64,000 bases of DNA, from the NCBI RefSeq assembly GCF_029227915.1, contig NC_079886.1, positions 21,056,501-21,120,500 on the forward strand, read 5' to 3'. The DNA is from Hydractinia symbiolongicarpus (Eukaryota; Cnidaria; Hydrozoa; Anthoathecata; Hydractiniidae). The notes below the pieces were generated by a model. That model saw only the letters and a program-made list of their open reading frames with translations, ran no database searches and had not been told where the DNA came from. Below, in pieces: positions 34,856-48,700 of the stretch (position 1 is the first letter of the stretch; each line of letters starts with the position of its first letter). A program made the translations under genes and the position numbers.

Positions 34856-36435
34856 ACAGAAATACATTAAGAAAAATTAAAGCTTCCATCTTTTCACGAG
34901 ATAAAAACCATGTTACCTGTGCGGACAGATATCATTCCGGAATATGTGTGCAAGCAAACTCCTGATCCACCAAGTAAAAATCACCTTACATGTTTTTTTT
35001 ATAAGCATAACGTTTATAAGCATATTTAGGATGAGCGTTAGTGAAAAAATAAACATATTACAAGCATAACTGTGAGCCCTTGTTGTTTGTGTTCGAAGAA
35101 AAAACAGTTAAAATTGTGAAACTTTGTTCTTTATTTTGGTTATTGGGTTTGGAACGGTCATGGAAATAAGCATATTCCTAGCATAATTTCAGCATCTTTT
35201 GTATTTAATGCTAAGCATACCCGAGCCTGATTTCAAAAATTCATATGCTAATAAAAAGAAAAACATGTATTCCAGGAAATTAATGAGGCACAATTTAAAC
35301 CGAAAGCAATTAACGCCTATAACAACTTCGCGATTTAGCTCAACCTACTTACAAAAAAAAAACTAGTTTCTCTTGTTTTCTTTAAATCATTTACAATATC
35401 AGCCCACATTAGGTGCAGTTTATTTACTTTTTTAACGTTCTGGATATTTTTCGTTACACTTCGTATTTACTGGAATAAGAGCATTTGTTTTCAATATTAA
35501 TGTTTTGTTTGCATGATGCCATTTTTTTATAGACACCCTGTGTAATTCCACATACTTTCAAAATATTGTAGAAACAGAAAAGAAAAACTTCTACATCCCG
35601 TACCCTACAACCACTAGAAAACAAACAAACAAAAAACATAGCTGGCCCCATTTTTCACGACACAGCCATAATAATGTCGATATATCTTCCGAGTTTGACC
35701 AGAAACAAGAAAACCTTAGTCAGAAAGCAAAAACAGCAGAGTGAGCGAATATTTATGTTTTGAATATTTTGTTCACGGTGCAAAACGGAAGAGGACCATT
35801 CATTCAGACAAAGAAAACAACAAGAGCAAATAGTAAAAGGTAATATCGCTTGTGAAAATGAGGCAAGTGACTGGAAGTGAGGCAAAATAGTAAATATCAT
35901 ATCATGCTCATCTGAAGTGATACTCACTCTCCTTCGGGCGTGTTTTAATAAGAACTCAAACTTTTTTGGGACAAAACAAAGAGGTGATGTTTAAATAAAA
36001 TTCATGGTCAATCATGAGTACGATATCTTTCCAAATGCTTTGCAACTATGCTGAACAATTACAAACAAAGCGAAAATAAATAACTTATAAAAACATTTCA
36101 AAATGAGACAGAAAAAAAACTAACAAAAAAATTATGTACAAATGCGCACGAATACATAAATTTTACGAAACCATAAAAGAGAAGGTTTTACAAAAAAGTA
36201 CTACGACGCACACAGACTAAAAAAACAGAGGACTTTGTTGTTGTTGTGTCAGCTTAGTAGTTTATTAAAAAACTAGGGTGAAGGAAAAAATCAGTCAAAA
36301 TGATTACTATAAGAAATTCAAGTACTAGCATCGAAACATTGACGTTGACAGAGCCAGTTCAACAGTTTTAAGCATATTAGAAAGAAAATTTGTAATCCAC
36401 AACCACAGAACACAGTTTGCACCATATTCGACGGA

Positions 36436-39400
36436 TCACCTAAGAAAAAACACTACAACGGTAATTTTTTTGTTCCACAATCTACGAAAACATAAAACAA
36501 TGATATTCCACAACAATCTTACCTTGCAAGTTGTATACCCGGAGCGGGTGCTGTGGTGATACCATTTGACACTACCACGGGTGAATGGTTAATAGACAGT
36601 CCTTTAGTGATACTAAGTTTGTTTGCTCGCACTACGACTGGTTGTACTTGCAAATTATTTACTTGCACATTATTCTGTTGATGTGGTATAATTTTCTGCG
36701 CGATAAATGACTGTTGCTGTTGTACTATACTTAAAGGTTGTCTAGATACACTAGGTTGCGTCGAAACAACTATTGTCTGCAAGGTACGTGTAGTACCATC
36801 AGTGACGCCTGATGTCGTGGTTTCACTTTGTTTTTGCGTTACAGCGCTAGCCGTCTTTTTCTGCGTGTTATTACTAGTAGACACGGCTACGCTACCGTTA
36901 GTGTTCGATAAAGTGGAAAGCGGAAAGTTTAACTGATATATTGACGCGGCAGGAGCAGTCGATGCTGGACGCGACGGAGATATAGTCTGATGTAGTGACG
37001 TGTTTCGGTTATACAGTGTCGTAGTGAGAGTATTATTACTATTTACGTGATTAAAGCTATGATGCAAGCTTTTGTTTTTACGCGATATCCAATGTTGAGA
37101 TTCGACATTTTTAGTTAGAGAAGCTAAAAATACTTGATTATTTATAGATGACGAATGAAGCTGCGTATTTCTACTTGGATATGGATGTACGCGAAACTTT
37201 GACGTCGGTTGAGAAGAAAACGAACGATGCAATAACGGTTTATTATCCAGTTTTGGTTTAGAGTCATTGTTGAAACTATAGTCTCTACGTAACCACGAGT
37301 TTGAACGGATGTTGTTTTGACTTTTCGTTATACTATCTTCGTCCTCGTCACTTGAATCAATTTGTGGTTTAAAATGTGGCCTGAAAATATAATATAGTAA
37401 ATTGACATAGCACTAGAAGGGTCGAAAACACAAATATATATAAAGGCAAAACTTACCAAGGCGGAACTCTGTCTTGAAATGAGGACATCAAACCGTTTGT
37501 TGGTGAGGGTGATTTTACTGTCGTCGATTTGTGCTTAGTAAGATAATCATCATAGGGAGTAAACGCTCGATCAAAATACACCCGACCACCTCGGCCCACT
37601 CTCCTTCTCGCAAAACCAATGCAACGACTTTTTTTCTTAACTGATGTGCAACAATAGCAGAACCGCGAATCTGCAGTACCACCTTCAACAGGGTGTGTCC
37701 ATGGCCAGTTACCCATAGAGTCATAGCGTGGCTAAAAAAAAACACGCAAAAAGTCTTGCAACGTTATGCTGGCTAACAGTAACAACAGGTGCATGTTACA
37801 CACTCTAATTTCTACTGTATATATAAAAAATATTGAAGAAAACGTTTGAGGACAACTCTTTTTCAGGAAAAATTATCTGACTTGCCACATAAAAAATAAA
37901 ATATCTAATTATTTGAGAAACAATCAACACAAAAGGTTAGTTTCCTATTTGTAGGACTAAATAAAAATTCCCAAACTTTTCAGGGTAGTGGGCACCATAA
38001 AAAACAACTTACAGCGTGATATATGACGCCCTTCTTCCTTCTGAAAGTGTATTTACCATCAGGACCCTCTGGAGCAGTATTTTCTGTATGAACATGAGCC
38101 TGAAGGAAAAAATAAAATAAAATTTGGGAACATACAGGATCCCTTTTTACCTCTGAAATGTTTCCACTCATCTTTACCTTGGTTTTTGATCTAAGATCAA
38201 GAAACATTTTAGAATATGAAAGGCCTATATCATGGTGTTGATATTTTGATTTTTTTAGATTTTAGGCATAGTTAGGTTAAAAAGAGAAACATTCGCTTAA
38301 TTTTTTCCATACGTATTGCCAGAAGGAAATCTAACAGATGAGGTACTACAAAGTTTTCAAGAATTAAAATATAGCGGATTCAAACAGAACCCACAAAAGT
38401 TCTTCTACTTTTTCTCATAAACTTACATGTTGTGCTGATTGAGTTACTTCGGTTTCGTCTGTAGAGGACTGTAACGGAAATAGTTTTAAATGTAAAACAA
38501 ATACATACAGCAGTTATTAAAAATAAAATAAAAAGCAGAAGTACGCACCATTAAATGAGAACGTTGTTTGAACAGTTTGTGACGTTTCCTAGAAAGCATT
38601 TAAAATTTATACAGAACACAAAGATTTTGAAAAAGTTTGTAAAACATTACACAAAAGAAGCAACACCAACCTTGCTTCTTCTACCATCTCTGCTCGTTTG
38701 ACTCTTTCGTCCTTGCAAAGGAAAAGGAAAAAAAATTGAATCATTTAATATAATAATCCCGACAAACAGTCTGTGTGAATTAGCGTTGCAGTGTTGTATA
38801 CTTACTTACCCGAGCTCCATAAACTTAAAACCAATAAAAACAAAATAATGAGTCACTATTAGATTCATTATATCAGCAACAGAGGACTTGTAGAGTACAC
38901 TCAGACAATGTTTGAGTAAAAACCGGATAAACAAGTCATGGAGACTGATACTCACTACTGACTCTCGTGTACGATCACTGCTGAGCGTTTTTGTGACTGC
39001 AGTAGGTTGTTCTTGATGAAATTGTCGTTGTTTAAGGAGATCGTAACATTGGTGAAGCAGTTCGCCTTGGAAGTCTTTGTTAGAATACCTGTAACAGACA
39101 TAGCCGTGTGGAATATTTATACAAAGAAACAAACAAACAAACAAACAAAACACACAAAAACAAACAAAAACAAACACTCTTTCCGAAGCATATTACCAGG
39201 CTTTTTTCTAGAAATATTTTGTGCATAAAAAAGCACTGGAAAAGAAGGATATTTAAAAGAAATAGTGATAGTTTAACAACATGTGATTTCTTTACCTGGT
39301 CTCAAGGACTTTTATTGTTGTGTCTAGTAAATCTCGTTTCTTCTCTTCTCGTAATTTTACCATTTCAAGAATCAGACTAAAATATTCAAAATAAAACCAA

Positions 39401-42400
39401 ACAAAAGGAATATGAGGAAATGAACTAGTATACAAAAAACAATCCTTTTAAAGTGTTTACCAGGCCCGGTTCAAGTCTCTTCGAAGTTTCAACATTTTTT
39501 CGTAAGAAGCTTCATCGTTCTTTCGATTCTACAAAACAAAAAATTTTCCAAGTTAAAAATTATTTTTTTTTTTTTTGAATCATAACAGGGTTTTTACTAG
39601 TAAAGAAACACATACCTTTCTTGTCTGCATTTTCTCAACTCTTCGTCGAAAAGCAACATAAGGATCATGCAGTGTACTACCGTCTTTCTTCTCAGTTCGA
39701 ACAGTAGGCGTCAAGTTTGTGTCTTCCTTCGTTCGTTTCTCCTTCCAGTACTCGTATATTGTTGTCACCAATTTTTCATCCTTTTTTATCAAAGCTTGTG
39801 CATCATTAACAGTAAACAGCTGAAAAATTAGATTAATTTAAAAACAAACAAACAAACAACAACAATTTTACAAGAAAGGCAGCAAAAAAGTGAGATTACT
39901 TACATCAAGACGTGAGCTACATCCTTTCTCTAGTATATCCATCATTTTTTCCAAGTCTATTGGCTGAAGAGTATTTTTTGAATTTTTCTTGTTGTATGTA
40001 TCAAGCCATTTCAAGTCACTTTCATCACAATCATAGTCAGGCAGTTCATCTTCCAAGGTAAAAGCTGGTTAATAAAACAGTGATGTTTTACAACAAAACA
40101 CCAAAACAGACAAATTTTGGTGAATTCTGGGAAATAAAATTCAGACAAGAAATCTAATGTTGTTGCAAATAACATTACTTATTCCACTGCAGTAAAGCCA
40201 CTTGTTGCAACCAAAAGGAATCAATCATACTTTCAGAATAAGCAAAAAATCGTTTTACCAAATATTTTTGTTTGCTAATTCTGACTATGCAAGAGCCCTC
40301 TCTTGCATAGTCAGAATTAGCAAACAAAAATATTAAAAACAATAAAGGTGTACAGATAGAGATAGGGAATAGTCTGCCATATGCACAATAAGTACCTTGA
40401 ACGTGAATGAGCTGCTTAGGCATTTGAACTGTGAGCTTTTTAAGCTGCTTATAATCCGACTCGTATAGGATTGCATCTGGGGTTGGGATGATAAGTCTTT
40501 GTGCTTCGCCATAAATTTGTTGTGCAGATATAGCCCTTTGCAAATGATGCTCCTGAAGGTAAAATCCAAAAATTACAAGTAAACTAATTTCCCAAGGCCA
40601 CAGTTATCCAGTATGCTTTGGTAGCATTGCTTCATTTACATCTTTAATTTTTTGTTTTATTTCTTTGTGAAATATAATTTTGCGTTTTTCAGTTAATATA
40701 TATTTCATAGTGACGCAACACCATTTGATTTAAGAGCACATTACAAAAGATTTAAAGCAACACATTTTAAGGACTCAGTGTTAAAAACAAAGTCACTTAA
40801 ATAAAGGGCAAAAAATTTTAAAATTGTTATTAAAAATTTAACATATAAAATTAGTTTTAATGCCCTCTTAGACAGTAAACTATTCAATAAATTATACATC
40901 AAGTTACTAAAAAAAAAGACAATAAATTATTCGGGTAGTTACTAATGGTAACAGAAAAATGTTGTAATAATTTATTTTTCCGGTCAAATACAGTACGAGT
41001 TATTCAATAAATTATTTCTCTCTGTTGAGTTTGTTACATCAAAGCTTTACTCATTCTCACTCATTCTATTCAAAAGCGAAACTTTACAGCATGATAATTC
41101 TGTATAAATTGCGAAATTTGAAACCATATGTACTATCTGACGTCTGTATTCCTTGATCTTTGCTAAACAATTGCCGAACTAAATCAAACTGTTTTGATTA
41201 AATTTGCAGCTTAACTATTTTTTTTGCTTCTGGAAATAATGTTGTCAATAATTTTCTACACTATTAACTATCCCAATAACATTCTACATTTAGTAAACTT
41301 GATGTAAAAATTTTTAAATACATTAAGAACTAAAATTTTTGGTGAAAATGTTTCAGTGGAAAAACTTTCAGACACATTTATTTATTTCAGCGGAAAAATT
41401 TTTGGACAAGATTTATAAAGTCAAAAAATGCACAGGTAAGGCTTTTGAACAAATTTTAACCAAATTTAACAAGTAATGATTACGGGAAATGACACAAAAA
41501 GAAGACTAAAAGCATTTAAAGTGTACATATATATATTCAATCAAGATCTAAAAAACGGTCTTCAGGATCCAACTCAGCCAAATGTGAAGTTTTTATTCAT
41601 TTTTTGATTACCCAATATATATAACTGACCCATTTAAAAAAATTAGAACAACCAAAATTTTCGGACCAAAAAAAATCCAAAAATTTTCTTTTCTTATGTA
41701 GTTCATTGTCTGAAAGGGCCTTCACCTAATAACCCTAAAAATATCATCAAACGTCAAATTTCCAACCAGGAAAATCACTTGATCAAGTCAGACAGCAATC
41801 CCCAATGAGGTGAGTCTTACCCGAATCTGGTCAAAGAAAACACTGGTCAAAGAAAACGCTGGTCAAACGTGCTTGTTCACATGAAATCATAACCATTATT
41901 TCGCCTTGATTTATTACTAAAAATAAATTTTGATGCGTTGTTCCAGTGCAATTAAGTAGCGTGTGAGCAGTTTCAAAAACTCCCTTTTAAAGTGTTTGTT
42001 GATTAATCAATCTGGAAATTAAATTATAGTAGATAATGACTCAAATATTCAATGAAGCTTGCTCACTCGATCTTGGTTTTGTTATTTGCTACTCCCCAAT
42101 TAGAAATCATTTAAAAATTCCTTTCTCGCCAACATGACACCAAAATGCTTACATCTTGCATATTTACATCAACACAAAAATAAGATTGCTCACTGCTCAA
42201 GCAAGTCGTTTTTGTTTTTCTTGTAGTTTTGTTGGAGACTCCAGCAATGTCTAATAAAGCCCACTCACTTGTTACACACATGCTTACATGATTATTATTA
42301 CCTTATTTGTTTCTGATCTCAACACATGAAAGTTTTATCAAAACTTTATTTATCTCGACAGTGCGCTATATTTAATTGTAAAAAAAAAATTACATGTTTA

Positions 42401-45043
42401 GCTAATATGCCACCACAAGTTGACCAAAGTAATTCAATTTTATTATTAACTTCTTAAATGATTGAAGAATTAATGGGAAACCAGCAATCAACATGCCTGT
42501 GTTAATTAAATAAGCGATAAATCAATTCTTTTCCACATTGCTTTTTAAACCTATCCTTTTAGTTTCATCAAATTTTAAACCAATCAGGTTCTTTTAAAGA
42601 TGTCTTCACTTCACAAGACATGATGGCATTGCACATGGTGAATGGCTTCAATCAATTTGAAAATAATATGAAAAAAATACAATAGACTTTTGGAACGAAG
42701 TATGAATCTGACAACCTACAGCAGGGCAAGTAACAATTATTTCTAAATCTTCACAGTTCAGCTTCACAAAATCTACGCTGTCTTTATTTACCGCACTTTA
42801 TTTGTCTCACTACTGTGGTTACTATTTTGAGTGACAGAGATATGTATATCGAATTATAATATAAATTTCATTTTTTGATGTATAAATCATTTATGCTCGA
42901 AAAAGAATAGAAAGCTGCAGGCTTGAACAAACACATTTTTTATATGCAAGAACCATTTTCAATTAATTACGCAAAGGCACTGAACGCTCATGTTTGCTTC
43001 ATAATTATTTGTTTACATTTTTCTCGCATATGCTAAACTAGACTGTTTGGGAGGGAAAGATCACCATTACACCATTTAAATATTAATTTTGTTTTTGTTA
43101 ACTCTCGCATGTGGTTTTAAAATACTAATACAGTTTTAATTTTCAACTGATCTGTGAGTTGTTTACCAAGCCTGGCCACATTACTCTGGTAAAAACTTCA
43201 TAATGAAAATGGCCTCCAAACCGATTAGTCACAATAATCAATTTAAACTTGGGGTTTCCTGCTGAGTCATTCATTTGCGTCTAAGATTTTGTAGAAGAAA
43301 AAAATCATTTTATCAATTTGAAGAAGAAAGCTTATTTAACTAGGGTAATTTTTCAGGAAAATCTGCTTAAAAGGGACCTTCCACCTTACTAAAAACTTTT
43401 ATCATGTCATATCAAAATCTTTCGGACACAATTTTTTATTTTAGCGAAAAAATTTTCGGACAAGATTTATAAAGTCAAAAATGTATGGGTAAGTCTTTTA
43501 AACGAATTTTAACCAGATTTCAAAAGTAATGATTACGTAAAATCACACAAAAGAAGGCTAAAAGCATTTAAAGTATACATATATTCAATCAAGATCTAAA
43601 AAGGGTCTTCAGGATCACACTTTATTGATTTTCTGATTACTCTATATATAATTTCTATGCACTGGTCCTCTTTTAAAAAATAAAAAAATAAAATTTCCTG
43701 ACAAAAAGAAATCTGAAAGTTTTTCCGTCCGGAATTTTTTGTTTCTAAGGTATTATAAAATTTCATCATTTTTTTGCATAATTCGTTAATAAAACTTGAA
43801 AATATTGCATTCTTTTTTGGCATTTTTAAGAAATGTGCTACCTTTGGCAGTCACTTTTTCTAAAAGTAATAACCAGCAGTTTTTTTTAAATAACAACAAG
43901 AAAAGTTAAATAGATAGAAACATTTTATAATGTACACAACAGTTCATGACCTGTTTTTCTGAATGTTTGTCTGGTGTGACTCTGGCTTTATGCGGTTTAA
44001 TGTTTGTTAGGGTGAGTGAAACCACTTCCTCGAAACATTTGGGATGAAAAGGGCTTTCCTTAATAATAATCACGTGAGCAGAGAACAATAATTAGCTAAT
44101 CAAAAAGCACGGGCAGAGTTTAGCTGAAAAAAAATCTTTAAGACCCAGTGTAATTTTTCCTACCCTAAATACTCCGATTGCAAAATTTCACTGGGTCTCC
44201 TAGCTACTGACAAATGGGATTTCAGAAAAGTTCAGATCTTTTTTAAAATTAACCATGTGAGTTATATACCTTGCAAAGACTGTTAGATTCATAGCATAAC
44301 CATGGAATGGTAGCACCATGTGATATGGCATATGCAGCTTATCTTTTCAGTACTTGATATGATACTACTAGCACAACATATAATGCCAAGCTCAATTAAT
44401 ATCTCTGAGAAATGAACTACTGAGTTTCCTGGGCCATGAGTAGTAAACAGATTTTGGTTTGAACTAATTTCGTGCAGGATGATCCAAAGGAGAAAACAGC
44501 AAACAAAAAACACGTGCCTTAAACATTTTATAATTTTGAACTTTGTAAAAAAAATTGCTAATATTTTAATTTCAAGTATTTCAGTTTAAGTTTTTATTTA
44601 ATATTACATGTCCATATAGATATGTTTTATCTCTATGCAAAGAAAAATCTAAGGGAAGTTTGGCAAACCTAGCTGGATTTATATGCAAAAAATGGCGCGG
44701 AAAGCAGATTTTTAATATGGCGCCGCTAATTAAAGCCTGGGACCGAAGTCCTAAACACGGCAAACAATGAAAATTAATTATGCAATGTCGCTTGCATAAT
44801 TAATTTTCAGAGCTTCGCTCGAGCTTCTTGTCCAAAATAACTTTAAAATTTTCTTGTAGTTTATTTGAAAAAAAAATTATATATACTAACTGTTTCTTCC
44901 TCCTTTTCCATTCCGGTGGGCATTTGGGGCACAACACGGTTGACAGAAGCAATATCTGGCAAATCAGGAACATCTTCGGCGTGATAAACCGGGAGAGACT
45001 TGTTTGCATCAAGAGCTCTGGCACGAAACGACAACTTGCTCAT
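36436..45043 (-). CDS. EPC1: Enhancer of polycomb homolog (EPC1/2), NuA4/TIP60 subunit
   Basis: Fourteen-exon model on the minus strand: 45043-44891, 40552-40396, 40064-39904, 39819-39616, 39528-39461, 39376-39296, 39088-38956, 38711-38671, 38588-38549, 38468-38428, 38099-38013, 37731-37457, 37380-36523 and a last exon 36439-36436 that only supplies the stop. The summed length keeps frame and gives 767 residues. EPC is a scaffold of the NuA4/TIP60 histone acetyltransferase complex in the nucleus. The N-terminal EPcA domain is very well kept (MSKLSFRARALDANKSLPVY, VPQMPTGMEKEEE, DPYAVAFRRR-type block as DPYVAFRRR, NRKNDEASYEKMLKLRRDL). Later come GNWPWTHPVEGG and RCIGFARRRVGRGGRV. The C-terminus is a Ser/Thr/Gln-rich tail. 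Intron 1 is 4.3 kb. The last two bases of the model and exon 10 ends carry plus or minus one base uncertainty. Confidence 0.95.
40261..40334. repeat. Perfect 35-bp-arm hairpin in EPC intron 2
   Basis: Arm 40261-40295 is the exact reverse complement of 40300-40334, separated by CCCT. Each arm begins or ends with AATATTTTTGTTTGC. It lies within the 331-bp intron 40065-40395 of EPC, so the nascent RNA would contain a 35-bp stem with a 4-nt loop. It does not carry the CAACCTCG ends of the local fold-back family. Confidence 0.9.
41340..41700 (+). repeat. Direct duplication in EPC intron 1, copy A
   Basis: Shares about 330 bp at roughly 75-85 percent with 43400-43735 in the same orientation. Shared anchors are GACAAGATTTATAAAGTCAA, AGTAATGATTACG and TATTCAATCAAGATCTAAAA. 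Copies are about 2.05 kb apart. No coding potential. Confidence 0.8.
43400..43735 (+). repeat. Direct duplication in EPC intron 1, copy B
   Basis: Partner of 41340-41700, with the same anchors in the same order. It could be two copies of one unnamed transposon or a local segmental duplication. I see no LTR-type TG...CA ends. Confidence 0.8.
44769..44808. repeat. 17-bp-arm hairpin in EPC intron 1
   Basis: GAAAATTAATTATGCAA pairs with TTGCATAATTAATTTTC around the loop TGTCGC, about 80 bp past the exon 1 donor. Family unknown. Confidence 0.8.
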
Positions 45044-45782
45044 AGCGGCGTCAATTTTTTTCCAGAGAAAAAAGTTTGAGGAGATATATCTCCACTTCAG
45101 AGCATCAAAGCCCTTAATGGCTAAAATATGTAATACATAACTCAAAATCCCTTCTAAATATGTAGCCAACATTAAAAATAACCATAGCTAACATGCATAT
45201 CTTCGCTTTAGTTTGTAATCGATAAACATATTTTTCTTTCCAAAATGGCGGATTCAGACAAGACAACGCGTAATTTTTAAACAATGTTCTACGTCGAATT
45301 ATAACGCGCATGCGCATCTAGTGTTTCATTGAAAAACAGAAACCACGTGGTAAAGTTGATTCGAGGCGAAGTTGATAGTTGCCGCAATAGTGCAGAAAGT
45401 TAAAGCGGGCTAAACGGGATAGGTGGGAATAATAACATTTTCTTATACGCAACATTTAAGCAAATGCTGTCAATAAATTAAGTAAAAAGCAACGGAAAAC
45501 TTTATAATCATTACAAATACATCTTACATATATTTACAACATTTTCCATGTGCTGTTTTAGTATTTACGACATATACTACATTATTTCAAATAATTTATA
45601 CATTTAAAAAATTTCCAACCTTTTCGGAAGGCAAACCGTTAAAGAAATTTCAGGTTAATTTTATTGAAATCAAGATAAAGCAACCTCTCTATGTCACTGA
45701 CCTCTCAATCAGAAAAAAATATTATTTAGGAATCGAATGTTTTTAGCCACAGCATAACAGTTAAAGGTTACAAGAGCAAAGG
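45044..45782. other. Intergenic gap BBS5-EPC
   Basis: About 0.74 kb separates the BBS5 stop codon from the EPC start codon on the same strand. It must contain the EPC promoter and 5' UTR and the BBS5 3' UTR. Only the palindromic site at 45306 stands out. Confidence 0.6.
45306..45315. promoter_or_regulatory. NRF1-like palindromic site upstream of EPC
   Basis: GCGCATGCGC is a perfect match to the NRF1 core palindrome. It lies 263 bp upstream of the EPC start codon in otherwise AT-rich DNA. NRF1 sites are common in promoters of broadly expressed animal genes; use here is inferred. Confidence 0.45.
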
Positions 45783-48700
45783 TTACGACGGCATAACTTC
45801 CCACAAACTTTCAAGCGTCATTCCGTCGCGAAGCTTTTCAACAGCAAGCCCTAACTTTGCACAAAACACTGGTTCACGATCGCCATCCTTAAAAGAAATT
45901 AATCACACATGAAAACAAGCAAAGAACTTCCATTTTAGAAGAAGATATAACTTTACAACTCCTTCCTTAGTAGTTTTTGTACCTACAGAAAAATCCAAGA
46001 TTCCAACCCAAGGAAGAAGACACGAGATGAACAACCTATAAACCTACTTATAACACAAAGTTGCTAGAAGTTGAAAAAATCTTACTTGGTGGCTATCAGC
46101 AAAGTATGCCTGTAAAGAAAGAAACAATGACAAATCAGAAATAATCTTGCCATGCTAAAAAATATATAACAAAAACTGTCTGGAGAGGATAATTTCTCTG
46201 CTTTAGAGGGTACAGGGGACCTCCTAAAACTGACACTTGCGGGACCAAAATTTTGTCAGCTTTAGAGAAGTGTCCGCTTTGAAGAGGTTTAATCTAAAAA
46301 AACTTTTCACACATTAAAACTTCTTCAGAACAGTAGCTACTTAATTTTACAGATACTCGCAAAAAAATCCACCTAATCAAAATGTTTGTTTAGCGGATTT
46401 AAGGTGCGGCAACGCAGCGGAAAAAACATCTATTCGAGGGTATTACCTTTTTGTCTTAAACTCTGAGTTTAAGACAAAATTTAGATATCTTTTTTACAAA
46501 CTGTGGTGTTATATTTTCGCAAAAAATTTTATACCAAATCTCGCGCAATAACCAACCTTTTCTATTAATATGAATAAATAAGATTCGTATTTTTTTTACT
46601 TATTTTAAATTAAAGTGACGTTAAGTTACCAGAATTTTTTAAAGTATTAATTTTTTTTACCAATCAGCTTTTGATATTTTGATAAAACATGGCACTTTTT
46701 TAAAAGAAAAAATTCAGCCTTTGTTTCTTAACTTTGGTGGAGTCTGACCGGTTTTACTTTTGTCGATTTATTAATTTACTTTTTAAGAAGTTTAGCCTTA
46801 CGTTTCTTAAATGTGTATGTCTTTAACCTGTAAGGGCTTTAATTTCGTTTTGATTTTTCTTATTTTTATTTCGTCTAATTTTTTATCGCTGCTTAGCTAG
46901 AGTAGCTGCCTATAGTTAATGCAACACACTGCATGAATAAATCAACGCAAATAAATTACACAGAGAGATACAACATCGCAGTACAAAGGAATTATTACAT
47001 ACCGCAAATGCATCCGAAGTAACTTCATCATCTGTTATTTCAATATCGTCCTCAACAGGATCAATGGTAAGTTCTTCTAACGCTTCAGGCTAAATAATGA
47101 AAGATGACAATTACTGAATTTAATAAGTAAATGCGTGAAATTAAATATATGGTTGAATGAATGAATGAATTTGTTGACTTTTATATTTTTACTGACTTCT
47201 TTTTTTATTTAACATGCTTTCATTTTCTCCATTCATTTATTTATTCATTTGCTCATTCATTCATTCATTCATTTATTTGTTCTAAAGACTCATTATAATT
47301 TTCATACTACAGTTTACCTTACTTTCTTTATCAAACTCTATACCAAAAATAGGCCATGAACTGTACACCTGAAAAATAACAATAATAGATACAAAATGCA
47401 TTAGAATCTCGGAACACAAAAGAGTAATAAATATAACGTCAAAGATTCAATAAACGGTATCAATCTTTAGAAAAGCTACAGAACTATGCTACTAGACCAC
47501 AGCAAATAAAAAAACACTTTTTATCGCGAATAGGTTGTTCCTCGTGGTAATAATGGCGATTACGACAATAATTGGTGAAAATAGTGGAACAACTTCATTC
47601 CACCTGATGTGTTGAACACATGACCAACATACTGGGATACAAAAAAATTACCTTGTATAGATTTTGTATTTCTTTAACTGTTTCTTGTAACTTTTCCACA
47701 GGATCCAACCTAAATCCCAATACGTATCCACCGCTCTAAAAAGAAAACCTATCATTACCACAGTTCATTTCTCCACATTGGTAGTTTTGGAATGTTTACG
47801 ATTTCACCACAGCTGTCTCTTCTGTTTTTAGATTATTCTCATTTATATCTTTAGTTATTTCGTCTCAAATTTGCTTCTCTCTTGTTTTGGACATAATATG
47901 TTTTAGTAGTTTTAAAGTAGACACATCAAGGCCTGAGGCTTAGAAAGACCAAAGCGAACATACATCGAACTACGTCGACAGCATCAATTACCCTAACTTC
48001 ACCAAGTAAAGGCGCTTTTCAAGGCGCTTTTCCGTTTGCCCTCAGATACATGACGGCTGAATTAAACAGCTAGAATAATATTTCTTTGCTGTTCCCTGAC
48101 TTTTCCGCAAAAGTACTTTTTCTGAACTTTTTAATTTAGTTTCGAAATTTCATGACCTTACCAAGTTCCAGATTTTTCAGATCACTGACAACCCTGTTAT
48201 CAAAAAGATTCTTAATACATTGTAAAAAACTTAGTGTCGCTCGTGACGATAAAATTCGTAATTTTTTAGAATTTATCAAAATTTACTGCGCAGATTCCAC
48301 TTTTTCCATGCATGACACAATCAGAAAAACTTTGCTGAATCAAAGAAAAGTTTTGAGGAGTTTAAAATATAAACTTACACAAGTTGTATGAATTCCACAC
48401 ATACTAAATAATGTGCATAAGTATATATCTAATCTGTTTTTTTGTTTGCATTAATTAAGACAGCTTATTACCACATACCTGTTGTGAAGTCTCTAATACT
48501 AACGCAAGTCCAAACTTTGAATCGCTAATTCGAATGGATTTCTTAAAAAACAGAAGTAATTGAAATTAATTACCAAACGAATAACCTTGTTAATTTTAAT
48601 GACTTCATAACATCACAAATCAACAGACAAAAACTTGAAAAATAATTAAAAAATGCTCTGAAATTAGTTATACATGGGGATTTTAAATATTTTATCAGTT

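Larger units (their letters stand above)
33408..36435. other. Intergenic with repeats and one orphan exon candidate
   Basis: No complete gene. It contains two fold-back elements (33801-33913, 34434-34510) and a tRNA-derived SINE (about 34600-34855, minus). A possible plus-strand exon at 34287-34360 has an acceptor GTTGTAG, 24 open codons (GRGTRFKELRKYSLAHQYHM and on) and a strong GTAAGT donor. I could not link it in phase to the C2-like gene. Confidence 0.45.

Noticed and set aside
38808-38821. Possible 14-nt microexon (ATGGAGCTC) in EPC
   Set aside because: It has an acceptor and GTAAGT donor, but including it breaks the frame into the next exon. Direct joining of 38956 to 38711 keeps phase.
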